A stretch of DNA of 64,000 nucleotides from Mesocentrotus franciscanus (lineage: Eukaryota > Echinodermata > Echinoidea > Camarodonta > Strongylocentrotidae). The DNA is taken from NCBI GenBank assembly GCA_037976565.1, contig CP137669.1, positions 34,651,613 to 34,715,612 on the forward strand, written 5' to 3'. Numbering within the stretch: position 1 is the stretch's first letter; each line of letters begins with the position of its first letter. Both the position numbers and the translations under genes were made by a program. Below, piece by piece: positions 11,691-24,457 of this stretch. The notes beneath the pieces are model-generated. The model was not told the origin of the DNA. It ran no database searches and worked only from the letters and a program-made list of their open reading frames with translations.

Positions 11691-11880
11691 CAGTCAAACC
11701 TGTCTATAGCGACCGCCCAAGGGAAACACAAAAAGTGGTCTTTGTAGACAGGTGGTCTTTGTAGACAGGTTCCTTTAGTACATGTTTCAATGAGAAACCA
11801 TTTTCAAGGGAAACAAAAAATGTGGTCCTTGTAGACAGGTGGTCTTTGTAGACAGGTGGTCACTAAAGCAGGTTTGACTG
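11691..11880. mobile_element. CAGTCAAACCTG MITE, copy 1 (190 bp)
   Basis: Ends CAGTCAAACCTGTCTA and CAGGTTTGACTG, flanked by TA on both sides. The interior repeats GTGGTCTTTGTAGACAGGT four times. Nearly identical to the copy at 42.3 kb, in the same orientation. Confidence 0.9.
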
Positions 11881-12349
11881 TACTAACACATAGAATTAAT
11901 AATTTCTTTTCTTGTTGGGAGAAAGTCTACATAAAACAATCAATTGCAAACTACTTCGTATTTCAATAATTACATCAAATTTTAAAAGAGAAAGAGAAAT
12001 CTATGAATACAATTGTCAATTAATTGTAAAAATTGAACATCTCTAACAGCTTAAATTGGAGGCAGAACATTAGAAAAGAGTAAGCCTTTAACTCTATCAT
12101 TCTAACTATCTATGCATTATTGCACTATAGCACAAATGCTGTAAAAACATATTTTCTCATATCACATCTGTGTACGTCAGTATTGGTTCACTTTTTTTCT
12201 ATCTTCTGGACATTCCTTCGGGTTATTTTTTATTTATTCTGCACTCAGTTGTGCCCAATTTTTTATCCTTCTTCCTCCTTTTTAACTTGATCTCACTCTC
12301 AAGTACTAGGTCACCTTGTACCTGTACTTCTTTCTTTCTACCCCCCCTC

Positions 12350-12350
12350 C

Positions 12351-12384
<34 letters not shown>

Positions 12385-12780
12385 AACTATGTTTTTCATT
12401 CTATATCTTTATCGTTCCTATTCTGTATCTCTCTTTGCCTCTATCTGTCCTGTGCTAAGTGTCGATTTCAATCCCATCCATCTCCCTTCTTTTCTGTTAT
12501 AAATATAGGCCTATTTTTTAAAACCTGCATGTGTAAATAAAGTACACACTGTATCTGTCTCATTCAGTCTACCTCAGTCTTCCGTCTTTATATGTCAATC
12601 TATAAAATTATATGTATGCCAGTCTTTCTATCCCTCTCTCCATCATGCTTTCTCTCTCTCTCCCATCTCTTTCTTCACATTTTTTTCTCTCCATCCATTC
12701 CTCTATCTCTCTTGCTTACTCTTAGTCCCTCCCCCCACCCCCTCCCCCTCTCTCTCCCCTCTGTCTGTGTCTCTCCCGCT
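12350..12780. repeat. CT-rich zone with (CT)n
   Basis: (CT)n at 12355-12383, then CTCTCTCCC words to 12775. Open frames with runs of SLSLSL are artefacts. Confidence 0.9.
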
Positions 12781-13229
12781 GAACCCTACATGCCAATGAT
12801 GTCATTGCTTACACAGTGTCTCCTGTTGAACTCTGAAACGTCAGGTGCATAGGTCACCAGGAGGACAAGTTCACTTCCCTTGGAGAAAAAAAACTGGGGT
12901 TCTGTAAACATCTGGGCCCTTACAGGTAGCACTGACATGCACAACTTTTGCCTTGGAAACTGACCCATATACAGAAGACAGCTATTAAAGGGCAATCCAA
13001 CCCTTGTAATAAGTTCATTTGTACGAAAGCAGAAAAATGCGAGAGAAAAAAAAGGGCAAAAGTTTGAAATAAATAGTGATAAATAATAAGTTATGACTTT
13101 TTAAAATATGACCTCACAAAGTCTATGCAAAAATGTGCAGTTTGGTCAGTGGATTGTGACATAGTTCCGGATATCTCTCCCATTTGTTATGTACAAAAAT
13201 ATCATTAAATTCTGTTTTTCTTCTAAGTG

Positions 13230-13470
13230 CCTTCTCCCATGGGGCTCTACTCAAAATATATCATGGGTAGCATATTATTATAGGTCCTCTAAAGAAAAAA
13301 GCCCTCCTGAGTCATAACTTTTTGAAAAATTGAAATTTTTGTTTTGTTAGTTGAAACAAATAGGAAAGTTGTCTGGCCCTTTGTCACAGTGACACTGCCG
13401 ATTCAGCCAATTTACAGTTCCCAAACATATAGTGATTACAACTTTCAAAAATTCATAACTTAAAACAAAA
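13230..13470 (+). repeat. Dispersed repeat shared with 43.2-43.4 kb
   Basis: TATTATAGGTCCTCTAAAGA, GCCAATTTACAGTTCCCA and AGTGATTACAACTTTCAAAA occur in this order and, inverted, at 43235-43440. Confidence 0.7.
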
Positions 13471-13735
13471 ATTGTCCGCTTTTGTTCTTTTTGGAATAAG
13501 TTTCTACCTAAACTCTTATGAAGTCAATATCCTTTCTTACAAATAAAGTGAATAAACACAATACAAAATTATAAAATTGCATATATACGCAAGAGAAAGC
13601 TTGGTAAGCTTGGTATTTAGGAAAACACTTGAGAGTCTAATTGGGAATTTCTTGATTTCACAAGGTGCATGGATGACTGGATGTATTGAAAATCAGCTTC
13701 AAATTGAGTTACCTGTTAAGCCTTTTATTTCAGTT

Positions 13736-13741
13736 CACACA

Positions 13742-13777
<36 letters not shown>
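13736..13777. repeat. (CA)n microsatellite
   Basis: CACACTCACACACACA... for about 40 bases. Confidence 0.98.
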
Positions 13778-14950
13778 GCAGATATTACAGAAAGACACAA
13801 GTAATTTTTAAAATAAAAAACAAGATATAAAGTTACATAAACCGTAGTCATAAAATATATCTTATGCAAGCAAACTCTGATCCAAAGGCTGAATTGAGAC
13901 CCTGAATTTTTCCAGATGGCTGAATCAATTCACTTTTCTCCCAAAGAAGGATGGCACTATACATAAATTCAAAGAATGAGCGCTTATGCAAGCTAGCAAT
14001 TAAGTCAAATGTAATGCCAAAACATCAATGAGAACAACCCTCTTACAAGGCGAATGGCCGTGTGCTATAACGAGGACGAACCTCCAGGGTATTCGCAGAC
14101 ACACTCTCACTGCAAAGCGCAGTTGACATAATGAATTGATATGCAATGCTGCTAGCTTCATCTTTGTAAACAACTCGGGTGTTTTGTAACCGATGATAAT
14201 TCATACACACAGAACACAGATTACTTCTGTCAATGCCTTGTGGGGAAAACAAGAGAGGTTTTGTTTGCTAAATTGAGGTCAGTATTACATCTATTTATTG
14301 ACATTCATAACAATTTTTGTTTGTTTCAATAGCATTTGAAAACAAGCTTGTTCACCTTTTACGTTTTTCATACACAATTGTCACTGTGGGATGATAAAAA
14401 TTATTGCTGTGTATGTATATACCGGTACATGTACAGCAACAACGTAAGAGAGAGTGTGCTACTGTAGAATTCAATTCACATTGTGATTAAATTTGGGAAT
14501 ATAATATATATATAAAATAACAAATAAATAACCCACCCACGAAAATTGTGCTCTATTTCCTTTCTCTCTAATTTGCTTCTGCATGATATAATATCAATGT
14601 AATTGGCAAAGTACAATATAGATTGTATTAAAGGTAAGCAATATTAATTGTGCAGCTCCATTTGAACTGACATAGTAATGAAATAATGTAACATTAATCA
14701 ATCTAATCAACAATCAACATTTTTCAAAATGAAATGAATCAAGCACATGTTCAAGGGTTAAATTGCTTTTTAATGTGTGTTGAATTTCTGAAAATTCAAC
14801 CAAATAGAAAAATAATTTGATCAAGTAAAAAAAAAATTATTAAAAAAAGAAAATGATATTACTGTGTACCATTATCTTCCAAAATTTTTCCATAACCACT
14901 TGACACAGTATGGACGTATGGCACTAAAGTCACTATACAACATGGGGGGG

Positions 14951-15238
14951 GGGGTGTTTCACAAAGACTAGGATCGACTTTAAGTTGGACTTAAGTATGG
15001 CCGGCCATTCATGCCATTGGTTGCTATCCCCATTGGTCTCTAAATTATAATCTTTAGATAATATTTTTTCCTCCAATAATGAACTATCAAAAATGTAAAC
15101 GCTGTAGATTTGAGACCACGATTTGTACGTCCCTTGAAAGACAAATGCCAGTAAATGGTAAGAGCAAACAGTGGCATGAACGGCCTGTTATACTTAAGTC
15201 TAACTAAAGTCGATCTTAGTCTTTGTGAAACATCCCCC
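14951..15238. mobile_element. GGGTGTTTCACAAAGAC MITE, copy 1
   Basis: Long inverted ends: GGGTGTTTCACAAAGACTA and TAGTCTTTGTGAAACATCCC, extended by GATCGACTTTAAGTTGGACTT on one side and its relative on the other. Copy 2 is at 37.5 kb. Confidence 0.85.
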
Positions 15239-15239
15239 T

Positions 15240-16850
15240 GAAATCTCTTGGCACAATTTCCATTTATCTGTATCATTGTCAATACTACAATGTTCTTCAA
15301 AATGAGAATTATAGGAATTGGCAAGTTCACAAATATTTTTTTCCTACCAATACACGGTACCCCGAAAAACTCCCTTGAAAGCTCGTCTCGATTGCTCTAT
15401 TCATCACCTCCACTCAAATTTTCAAAAATGGATATGAATGTATACATGAGATGGGGGGAAACAAGTCAAGACTGTATCAAGAAAATATGCTGCATCATGC
15501 CTCATAAATAGAGATTAATAGAACATGCTATATTCATGACTTGGCACATTGGAGGAGCTCCATTGAGGGTGAGTAATGCAAAAGAAAGCCCGACAGGTGG
15601 GGGCACTTCTCTCTCTTGATACTTTCCCCCTTTGGCCGCATCCCCTTCATCACTGTCGAAGTTGCAACAGTGACAATGACATAAAAACATACCAAAACAA
15701 ACAAACAAACAATACTCAGGTGAATCATATCATGTCACAACACCAAAACATATGTGAAAGGTTAAGCTCTGGAAAGCTTATTTGAAGAAAAAAAAGAAGC
15801 TCTGGAACAATGTAAAATTCTCCAAATGCCCAGGATATCTAACAAAGTTTTAGAAGAACTTTTGTGAATGAAAAAAACATCTTCAGCTATTCCATACTTA
15901 GACCGTAGGGAAAATGGATATAGATCTGTACGAGGTCTTCAAAGAATTACAACAAAAACAGAAGATGCCTTAATTTACATATCTGCAGAGTGAATGTCAT
16001 TGTGTAGAGTTCAGAGAATGGATTTAATGGACTTCTTGTTCCACTTGCAATTTGAGGAACTCTGACGGGTAGAATAATTACACAAGTTTCTGTTTATGCA
16101 AGGGTATGACTTACATGTAGGAGATGTCATGACAAAAGGTTAATTGCACCACTCCGACTGGACAGGTACATTGATGAGCATTGACAATGGCTTGTAACAT
16201 AATAAGACAAAAAAGTCTTTAAACTATCATTCAATGAAGTCACAGAGGTATCTCTGATAGAGGCATCTGAAAAAGTGAATTTGTAAACCTGAAAGCCAGA
16301 GATTTTTCACTCTTGATATCTTCAAGAAACAGTGGTATATATTCTAATCAAAAAGTTGAGAATACCTAAATACACGTAGTGATTGTTTATTCAAATTGAA
16401 TGCTTCTTAATGACAGGGATTACAGAAGATATATTCATTCATAACATAACTCCATTGTAACAAAACTGTACACTCTTTTGAAATAAAGAAATGCCTGTTA
16501 ATGACCTGTTATGGAGTACATGTACGTACTACTTGTGGGCCCTACAGGTCTGAATCTCAATGTATGAAGGAGCTACTAATGCTTTCATGGTTTGGAAATG
16601 AAACTACCATTGTCAATAACCAAGAAGGTTGTTGTCTTGAGCAATTACTAGCATCTACTTGTAGCACAACAGTCATCAGTAAATTATAATCAAGAGACTT
16701 TCACCATCTACCACATTTCCCTGCATGCGAATGGGTACCCGCAAGGCCAGGTCGAGGGAACTTTGGGTAGAAATGGGAAGGAGATTGAGGAGGGGAAATG
16801 TGAGACTGGAGGCAGACAGAATGTAGTAAACAGGAAGATCTTGTCCCTCA
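15240..16850. other. Intronic sequence, no gene seen
   Basis: Overlapping short frames on both strands near 15.5-15.8 kb lack splice sites or recognisable motifs. Confidence 0.5.
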
Positions 16851-17760
16851 TCTCTGGGAGCTGATTCACTAGTTGCCTTGTCTGCAGGGCTGAGCATAAC
16901 TGTGTTCACATCGTAAAGATTAGCGAAATGAATGAATGCCACAAAGTCGGCCATCTCTGGGAGCTGATTCACTAGTTGCCTTGTCTGCAGGGCTGAGCAT
17001 AACTGTGTTCACATCGTAAAGATTAGCGAAATGAATGAATGCCACAAAGTTGGCCATCTCTGGGAGCTGATTCACTAGTTGCCTTGTCTGCAGGGCTGAG
17101 CATAACCCTGTTCACATCGTAAAGATTAGCGAAATGAATGAATGCCACAAAGTCAGCCATTTCTGGGAGCTGATTCACTAGTTGCCTTGTCTGCAGGGAT
17201 GAGCATAACCCTGTTCACATCGTAAAGATTGCATTTTCCATTTTTCTCGTAATTAATTATATATATCTTATGTCATTTATGTATATTGTGTATAGTTAAG
17301 TATTATACCATCAACTAATAAGGAGAGCCTCCTACAGAAACTCAGTTTCTTTTGGTAATCCTCAGGCATTAGTTGATGGCTTTTTTCCTGTTATTGTATT
17401 TATTATTGTTATTCGTTTTTTTGTGTTCTTTGTTATTGTTATACTCTTTATGTTCCTGGAAATGAAATAAAATAAAATAAAATTAGCGAAATGAATGAAT
17501 GCCACAAACTCGGCCATCTTTGGGAGCTGATTCACTAGTTGCCTTGTCTGCAGGGCTGAGCATAACTGTGTTCACATCGTAAAGATTAGCGAAATGAATG
17601 AATGCCACAAAGTTGGTCATCTCTGGGAGCTGATTCACTAGCTGCCTTGTCTGCAGGGCTGAGCATAACCCTGTTCACATCGTAAAGATTAGCGAAATGA
17701 ATGAATGCCACAAAGTTGGCCATCTCTGGGAGCTGATTCACTCTGCTTGGTCTGCAGAGT
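16851..17760. repeat. 103-bp tandem array, about seven copies
   Basis: The unit starts TCTCTGGGAGCTGATTCACT and includes GTCTGCAGGGCTGAGCAT and TAGCGAAATGAATGAATGCC. Unit starts lie at 16851, 16954, 17057, 17160, 17517, 17620 and 17723, exactly 103 apart except for one insertion. The unit is not a multiple of three, so its open frame (minus strand, LPEMADFVAFIHFANLYDV) is not maintained across copies. Confidence 0.97.
17231..17484 (+). mobile_element. LINE-like 3' tail inserted in one array unit
   Basis: It interrupts the fourth array unit between AAGATT and AGCGAA, which are adjacent in the other copies. The 254-base insert contains a stem (ACCATCAACTAATAAGG... CATTAGTTGATGGC) and ends GAAATGAAATAAAATAAAATAAAA. 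A 3' stem and a short A-rich tandem tail are typical of 5'-truncated non-LTR retrotransposons. ATT is repeated at both junctions. Confidence 0.75.
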
Positions 17761-18077
17761 TGAGAACTTAGAGATTAGCCAACAGATGTTACCAATTGAT
17801 AAGGCCATCTTCCTTGAGCTACTTGCAAAACCTCGACTTGTTCATAACTTAAACATGAGACAGACAATGTGGCAAGTATCAAGGAAAAGGAACAAGTAGA
17901 ATATACAACTCGAGGGTCACTCTCTGAGTATCCTTTGTAAATTTAGTCTTTTAGAGCAGTCATAAGATTTGCCTTGGTGGATGAGTCTAAGGCCATTCCA
18001 ATAGCTCTACACTACAGTCCTGGTACATTCATATCCTCATAAGATCATCAGGGTGCATCCACAAGCACACCGTCTGT

Positions 18078-18146
18078 TTGGAGCCAGAAGGCTGTTAACT
18101 CCTATATTTTAACACAGAGTCAAAGCCCTTCTGGCTCTTAACAACG
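18078..18146. mobile_element. Short GGAGCCAGAAGG element, copy 3
   Basis: GTCTGTTTGGAGCCAGAAGG ... GTCAAAGCCCTTCTGGCTCTTAACA, with paired ends as in the other two copies. Confidence 0.65.
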
Positions 18147-18415
18147 ATATGTGCACCATTTTTCCAAGGCCTTACACACGACTATTAAACAAGCAGTCTA
18201 GGTATTTTCACATCAACAAGATCCTACTTAGAGCACTCCCATGACTGCAGAATAGTACCACTGTAAACAACCCATCTACAGATAAATCTGCTAGGCTATT
18301 ATTAATGTGATCAAAAGACAGATTTTGAAGCATTGTCAGTATTAATTGTTGTAAGGCACATGACAATTCCTCCCTGGTTTCACAGTTTCATACATTGACA
18401 GAATTCCTAACTTCA

Positions 18416-18480
18416 ACCTTAGACCCAACACTATACCCAACTTAAAACCTAATTACAAACCTAACCCTAACCCCATACCT
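18416..18480. repeat. Degenerate telomere-like fragment
   Basis: CCCAACTTAAAACCTAATTAC and CCTAACCCTAACCCCATA resemble the edge of the 5.8-7.0-kb satellite in AKT intron 1. Only a few imperfect words remain. Confidence 0.5.
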
Positions 18481-19049
18481 TTGACGAAATAAGGCCCATA
18501 GCGATTGCCGCTGGAGGAAATGTCGGATCACTGAATTTATGTGACCCTTCAATAGCTCTCGGTGAATTCCTACCACCATACAAATACTTTCCCATTATCT
18601 TGTAGTAAACAGTAGTAATCATTTCACTCGTATCAATTCGATACTACATGTATATACTAGATATAAAATTGGCTTAACCCTTGTACTCCCAGGTCACCAA
18701 AATGGCATGGACTTAATGGAAAGTTTCCATATCTGTTGTTCTACCATGATCAAATTGTTATTGAAATAATTATAGTCAAGAGCATGATGCTTGTAGCATA
18801 TTCCTGCATGTCATAAAACTACAAAAATAGGTAGAGGTGTTTAGGATGGAGTGGCCATTAGCTCTCTCAGGCATTACAGAGTTGAGTAATTACCTTTCGA
18901 TGAGAGTTGGAAACTATAAACAAATTTGGTTTTGGCACTGCATCGTTCATTGAGAGTGTGCATGTGCAATGAAATGTAAGCCTCTATTCCAAATGTAGCA
19001 TGCCAAGATCTCATCTTGTTTCGTAATTGGTTAAACATTGAAACAAGAC

Positions 19050-19130
19050 GCAGAGAGAGAGAGGGAGAGGGAGAGGGAGAGGGAGAGGGAGAGGGAGAGG
19101 GAGAGGAAGAGGAAGAGAGGGAGAGGGAGA

Positions 19131-19180
<50 letters not shown>

Positions 19181-19335
19181 AGGGGGGCACAAGTGAAAAT
19201 AATACAGGAAAAGAGAGAGATGAAAAAGGAAGAGAGAGAGAGAGACAGTGGTAGAAGAGATATACGGTGGGAGAAATATAGAGTGGGAGAAAAAGAGAGA
19301 CAGTGGGATAAAGAGAGAGAGAGAGAGAGAGGAGC
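19050..19335. repeat. (GA)n / (GGGAGA)n purine tract
   Basis: Near-continuous GAGAGG and GAGA for about 280 bases. The 100-140-codon frames on both strands here are products of the repeat. Confidence 0.98.
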
Positions 19336-19439
19336 AGGGTGATGGGTGGGAGTGGGAGGGATAGAAAGACAGAGCTAACAGCACAAGTTATATGAAGAAC
19401 CAAGAGGATACAGAGAAAAGAAAGGAAAGACAAAGAACA

Positions 19440-21105
19440 TAAAAGATTAGATTATTGAGTTTTATGCTTTCCCATCATATACAGAAAATTTGAGAAAAAA
19501 TATTATATGAAGAAAGAAAAAAAATTGTAGCATATCAAGGATAAATCATAAAAATCATGTAAGAGAGATATATAAAAAAGAATACCAAAGATAAAATCAT
19601 GACATTGTATGCAAAAGATGGACAGAACGAGAGAGCTGGAGATAGAAATCGATAGATAAGACATAATAAACAAGAGTGCCCTTATATGTTTTTATACTGC
19701 AGATAGAAAAAAAATTGAGAAAAACAAAATAGTGAAGAGAATACAAATGTACTGCCCGAGTACCGAGGCCAACATTATGTTCATAAGGAGAGAGAGAGAA
19801 CGAGGGATAGAGCGATAGAACGTGTGGAGGACAAGGGAGGATGTGCTTAACTGTTCAAATAGTACAATTACTCAGCATCTGGGTTCTTAAAATAGCCTCT
19901 ACTTTGGCAGACTGTTGTAAACAGGAAGATCCTCGGCCTGGTATGGAGAGGCTGAATCATGCCTAACTGGATGCCTGGATTGACAGGGTGTATGGATGCA
20001 TGCATACACAGCGGTGCTCGTTTTGCGTCTATCTATGCTTTGCTCCCCAATGTTCACACGCACAGCTCGAAAATTTTACAATGTTAAGAATGAGAATGCA
20101 ACTTGACTGAATCAATGTCTAAATGTGTTTTCGTTCCATGATATTTTTTCATGTTTTCCATGGATGGACAACAATTGTCATAATGGGGAGGGCTAGTTAC
20201 CTTTGGCAAGATATATCTTAGAATAATGAAGTTCTATCAATTAATATTATGTCATACCATGCAAAAAAAAGAGAGCATTAAAATAACTCTCTGTTTGACA
20301 ATACATCCTCTTCTGATTTTTGTAATTTGGTAATCTTGTGTGTATTACATAACCACTAACCAGTGTTACGTTTCTGTATATAACTTACTCGGTTTATGTT
20401 TCTTCTCAAATTTTTCTTACTTTCTTAAATGTCTTCATACGCTATCATAATTTTAATTGAAGAGCTCTTTAAAAAAACACCTCCACTTATATGCAATGCG
20501 TTTTGCTCCTGTGTAGTTTTTGAGGTTTTTTCCAGTGAAGCATATTATTACAGAAATACATTAGTATTGAATTAAATTACGCAACTGCACTTATATCAAC
20601 TGAGCTTAACATTCAGATGATCAATTACATGTGTTTACAAATTTGATAAATGTTCAATAATATCTTCCATGTTTGACGAGCCTGATGCCACAATGAAATT
20701 CTCCCCCTACCTCCCCTTACCCCAGTATACATGACCCTGTTTTTCCCCCTTTAATGGTAACACCATCCAAAACAACATGTACAATTACTAAGCGTAATCT
20801 AATAGAAATTGCATTGATGTTTGCACCAAAGATTGGTGTAAAAAACAGCTCCTCTGAATGTCCCTAATGATTCTGCTGCATCACATCATCATGTTTACAT
20901 CATGATGGCACATCTCCCTCAGCTCCTTTTACACAAGAAGAAATTTGTAATGGACCAAAATTGTTAACCCTTTCCTTGCTTTGGTCGACAAAGGAAGAAA
21001 CACTTGACTGCCACAGTTGACTTTTGTCTCACACACAGCGTACCACAATAATCCTAAAAAATGCGGCAGTCACAGGTCTCGATCCATAGTGAATGAAGAG
21101 TTAAA
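19440..21105. other. Intronic sequence, no gene seen
   Basis: AT-rich and A-rich, with scattered GA words. No frame with splice support. Confidence 0.55.
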
Positions 21106-21458
21106 GTGTACCAATCACCAAAAAACAAAAACAATAACAATTTTGTATGTCAGTAGTTCAATGTCAAACTATACTATAGTCAATAGATTTTGCAAGTTTA
21201 ATTACACCCTCAACTAACATACTTGTGAGTAAGACTACTTGACGTACCTGTACGCACTTGCTTAAAATAGGGCCCCTACAAAACCGAACTCTGACTTGGG
21301 TTCTGTGTGAGCGGTTTTATGTTATTCTGTATTTCCTTCATACTCCTTATCTGTTTAATAGCCCATAGTGTGTCAGGTGAAGTTTTCTTTTGAGGTTGAT
21401 TTTATACATTCTAACTGTACCGGTACTCAAATGATTGTTTGAAGTGATTGGTACACTT
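21106..21458. mobile_element. AGTGTACCAATCA inverted-repeat element
   Basis: Ends AAGTGTACCAATCACC and GTGATTGGTACACTTAC pair around about 350 bases. No coding frame; non-autonomous. Confidence 0.65.
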
Positions 21459-22176
21459 ACTGTAAAAGAGTTGTCATTTGAAACTACGCTCAAATATCAA
21501 TTTTTTAAATATGATATTGCCTTATAAGACATTGATTAGAGTACAGACTAATTACTTGAGGTATAGGTTTTCTTGTGTGAATGGGGTTTGGGTCATGCCT
21601 CATCAGTGCTACATTAGACATCATCAACAAGGACGGCAAACAAACATCTTCTCTGGTAAGACCATTCTTGTAATTAACTAACCAGATTATCGCTCTAATT
21701 TGTTGTGGTTTTCAGCTCACGTTATACATGGTTTTACATAAAGCTGGTTAATTGATCAACGCACTTCAGTGGGTTCCGTAGGCGAGCATCACATCGTCCC
21801 TCATCTTTCCTTTATCCCCTAAACAACATAATGGCATCTGCATACAGGGAATTCTAATTCAATGTGCAATAGTCCCAGCAATTTGTTTTGATGTGTTTTC
21901 TGACTAGCTCGAGTTCACTGGCACCAAAGACTGCAATCATAAGGAAGACTTGCCCCAGGGAGGCGGGGAGAGAGAGAAATTGCTTGAATCAACACACAAT
22001 CAGACTTCAAAGCTTGAACGTGTATTAAATCTGATCATCACTAAGCTCATAATTCAACAAATATACATCTTTGTCTCCAAAGATATCTTCTGGATAAAAT
22101 CAAGATGGATGTTTTTAGGTTTTTACAGTAATCAGTATGCCAAACATAAATTCACATGAGGAAGAATACTACATGT

Positions 22177-22179
22177 AGA

Positions 22180-22216
<37 letters not shown>
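22177..22216. repeat. (GA)n microsatellite
   Basis: GAGAGGGAGAGAGA... for about 35 bases. Confidence 0.97.
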
Positions 22217-22217
<1 letters not shown>

Positions 22218-22614
22218 AGAATGAGAGAATTAGAATGGCTCTACAGACAAAAACAATGAAATACAAAGATCAAAGAAAAGATGGAACAGATGAAGATATT
22301 CACACTAACACACATTCTAAAAAACAAAAACAAAAACAAAGGACATCAGATATGTTTTTAAGAAGAGTATTGGCAATATGAATCTACCTCTAGGTATTCC
22401 ATGGAAACAACCCTACAAATGGCAGGTGTTCTCATCAAAAGACAGTGTGCAAAAGCTGTTCAGACAAACGTTCAGATTATTTTGTTTTCAAATAGAAAAA
22501 TAAATAATACAGGAAAATAAAACAAGATCCCCCTTAAAAAAAAACACCTCACATAGACAAACAATTTTTGCAAATCTCATTTCTAAGCAATGTACAGAGT
22601 CTCTTCAGAGCATT

Positions 22615-22660
22615 TTTACAGGTACAGGTAGACAATTGTCTACCTGTAACCTGTACATGC
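22615..22660. repeat. Palindrome around CAGGTAGACAATTGTCTACCTG
   Basis: A perfect 22-base palindrome centred on CAATTG, extended by ACAGGT on the left and ACCTGT on the right. Confidence 0.9.
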
Positions 22661-22747
22661 TGCCAAGAAACTACATTCACCAAGTCCAACCCATTTACAC
22701 ATTTAACCCTTTGAAGGCCACAAACAGAATTCCCAGGTACCACATCA

Positions 22748-22789
22748 ATGGCATCACGAAGAGATGAGACAACGGCGGCAGCCACAGGG
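22748..22789 (+). other. Weak candidate plus-strand first exon (MASRRDETTAAATG)
   Basis: An ATG in good context opens MASRRDETTAAATG and runs straight into a strong GTAAGT donor. It lies antisense inside AKT intron 1. No following plus-strand exon was found, so it is only a candidate. The opposite strand is also open here (CLQ...AAAVVSSLRDAID). Confidence 0.12.
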
Positions 22790-23577
22790 GTAAGTAACCC
22801 TCCCGTCTGCCATCAGGTGGAGCCTAGTACGCCACTCGCCTTGTACAGGTCGATGGCAGCTGTCCCAACTGAGAGGAAAACAGACTCGATGTTTACATTC
22901 TTTGGGGTTAGACAGGCATGTAGGTCATAGACTTGAAAAACATGTCTGATGTATTCATGATACCACTTATCCTCAACATGCTCCGCTCTGCTTGTATGGA
23001 TGGATGTGCCCTGATACTACTCCTGTACAGTATGGCCTTAGCTTTGGTCTGGATGGGGGTATGTTGTCTGCAAGCACTGTTATCTCACTTGTGGTGATAA
23101 TAATGTTAACATGGATGCCTATCAAAGACTGTTTGGAATTTCAACAGAGACATGGATAACCTAATTTGGCTGATTAATACTCCTTTATTTAATTACCAAC
23201 ATCAATTTTCTCATGAAATATCTTTTTAATTCTATGAATAAAAATAATAATTTGACAGGTGCCCCGCTGACTGCATTATAAATGTGACTAAAATCTTTCT
23301 CTTAAAAAAAGAGGAATATGTAAAAAGTTTGGGGTAGTTTTAATTATACTGTTGATGTTCAGGTAACAAAAATTTCACAATTTCACAATTGCTAAATCCT
23401 CTACATGCACATACTACCAAAAGCCTACCAAAATAGTGTTGTGTTACTATAATATAGTCTTGCATGTGTTATTTCCAATTTTAAGTCAGAATTAAACAAC
23501 TGCTTTTCAATCATGTAATTTTGACACATCTGATGGAATAATTGCCATAATTCCAGCAAAATGTTAAAGGGATCCGG

Positions 23578-24457
23578 TAACTTTGTCTCAGATTCTGAAA
23601 CAAAATCCTGGATTTAGCTCATGCTGCAATGATATTTATAAACCTTTAGGTCAGTCAGGAACCCCATGACTTTTACAAGCCGGTCGCCTGTCTGATTATG
23701 AAGATATTTATGATTGGAAATCGAAACCAAATTTTGCGTTTTCCTAACACTACAGTCTATTGGGGAAAACGAGTATGGTAAAACCGGTCACTTAAAGATT
23801 TTTACTTTTTTTGAGGAACTTCTTGATCATTTTGAAGCGCAATTTTTTCAGGGCTTCAATATTACACCATATCACAGACACTGATAACAGATAGGGATGT
23901 GCATCTCAGATTTAACATTGTTAAAGATACTATGTCCCTTTTGCAGCCAACATTAAATTCTGTAGAACTTTGCAGGAATTATGAATATGTCGTGTATGTC
24001 CTATCTGTGAAATTTAAACGTTAGCAGTGTCCTAATATTCAAATTATGCAAGACGTTTACTTGCTAGACTTCACTGTCAGACACTATTGAGTGACTGACT
24101 GGCTTTTTTCATCTGTGGTAATAACATACATAAAATGAGCTGTAAAGGGTACATGAGCATTTGTCTACATCAATAACCCACCTCTTGTAATGGCCAAAAT
24201 TAAACTGATTGAATCTTTGCGCAGCACAAAACGTACGACCATTCGGTACAAGGGTCTGAAAATCAGACTATTACTTACTGGCTCTATAGCTCCTAAGTCA
24301 ATTCGACAACTAATAGTCGTTATTTTCCCACTTAAAGACATTTTCAAGCCCCCTTTTAGGGAAGTTCTAAATTAGTATTGTCTTTCAAATGCCGTTGGAA
24401 TTCAACCTTTTCATTTTTTGGCCTGCAAATGGGACATAGTACCTTTAAACGATGCCT
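23578..24457. mobile_element. TTAA-flanked element A, copy 1, interrupted
   Basis: Starts AGGGATCCGGTAAC after a TTAA and ends GATGCCT before TTAA at 24458. Its sequence stops at 23930, where element B intervenes, and resumes for nine bases after 24448. The uninterrupted junction ACATTGTTAAACGATGCC is seen in the copy at 58.4 kb. Confidence 0.9.
23935..24444. mobile_element. TTAA-flanked element B, copy 1 (510 bp), nested
   Basis: Ends AGATACTATGTCCC and GGGACATAGTACCT, with TTAA at 23931-23934 and 24445-24448. It sits inside element A. Copy 2 is at 35.8 kb in inverse orientation. Confidence 0.92.

Larger units (their letters stand above)
11290..13229. other. Intronic sequence apart from a MITE and CT tracts
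   Basis: A minus frame near 12995-12786 (ending VSNDIIGM) has no convincing splice sites. Nothing else is supported. Confidence 0.5.

Noticed and set aside
12170..12852. Overlapping serine/leucine-rich plus frames
   Set aside because: CT-rich low-complexity translation.
16851..17760. CRISPR array
   Set aside because: The units are directly tandem without unique spacers, and the genome is eukaryotic.
19011..19433. Long frames of 108-140 codons on both strands
   Set aside because: They translate a GA/CT microsatellite (runs of SLSLSL or RERERE).
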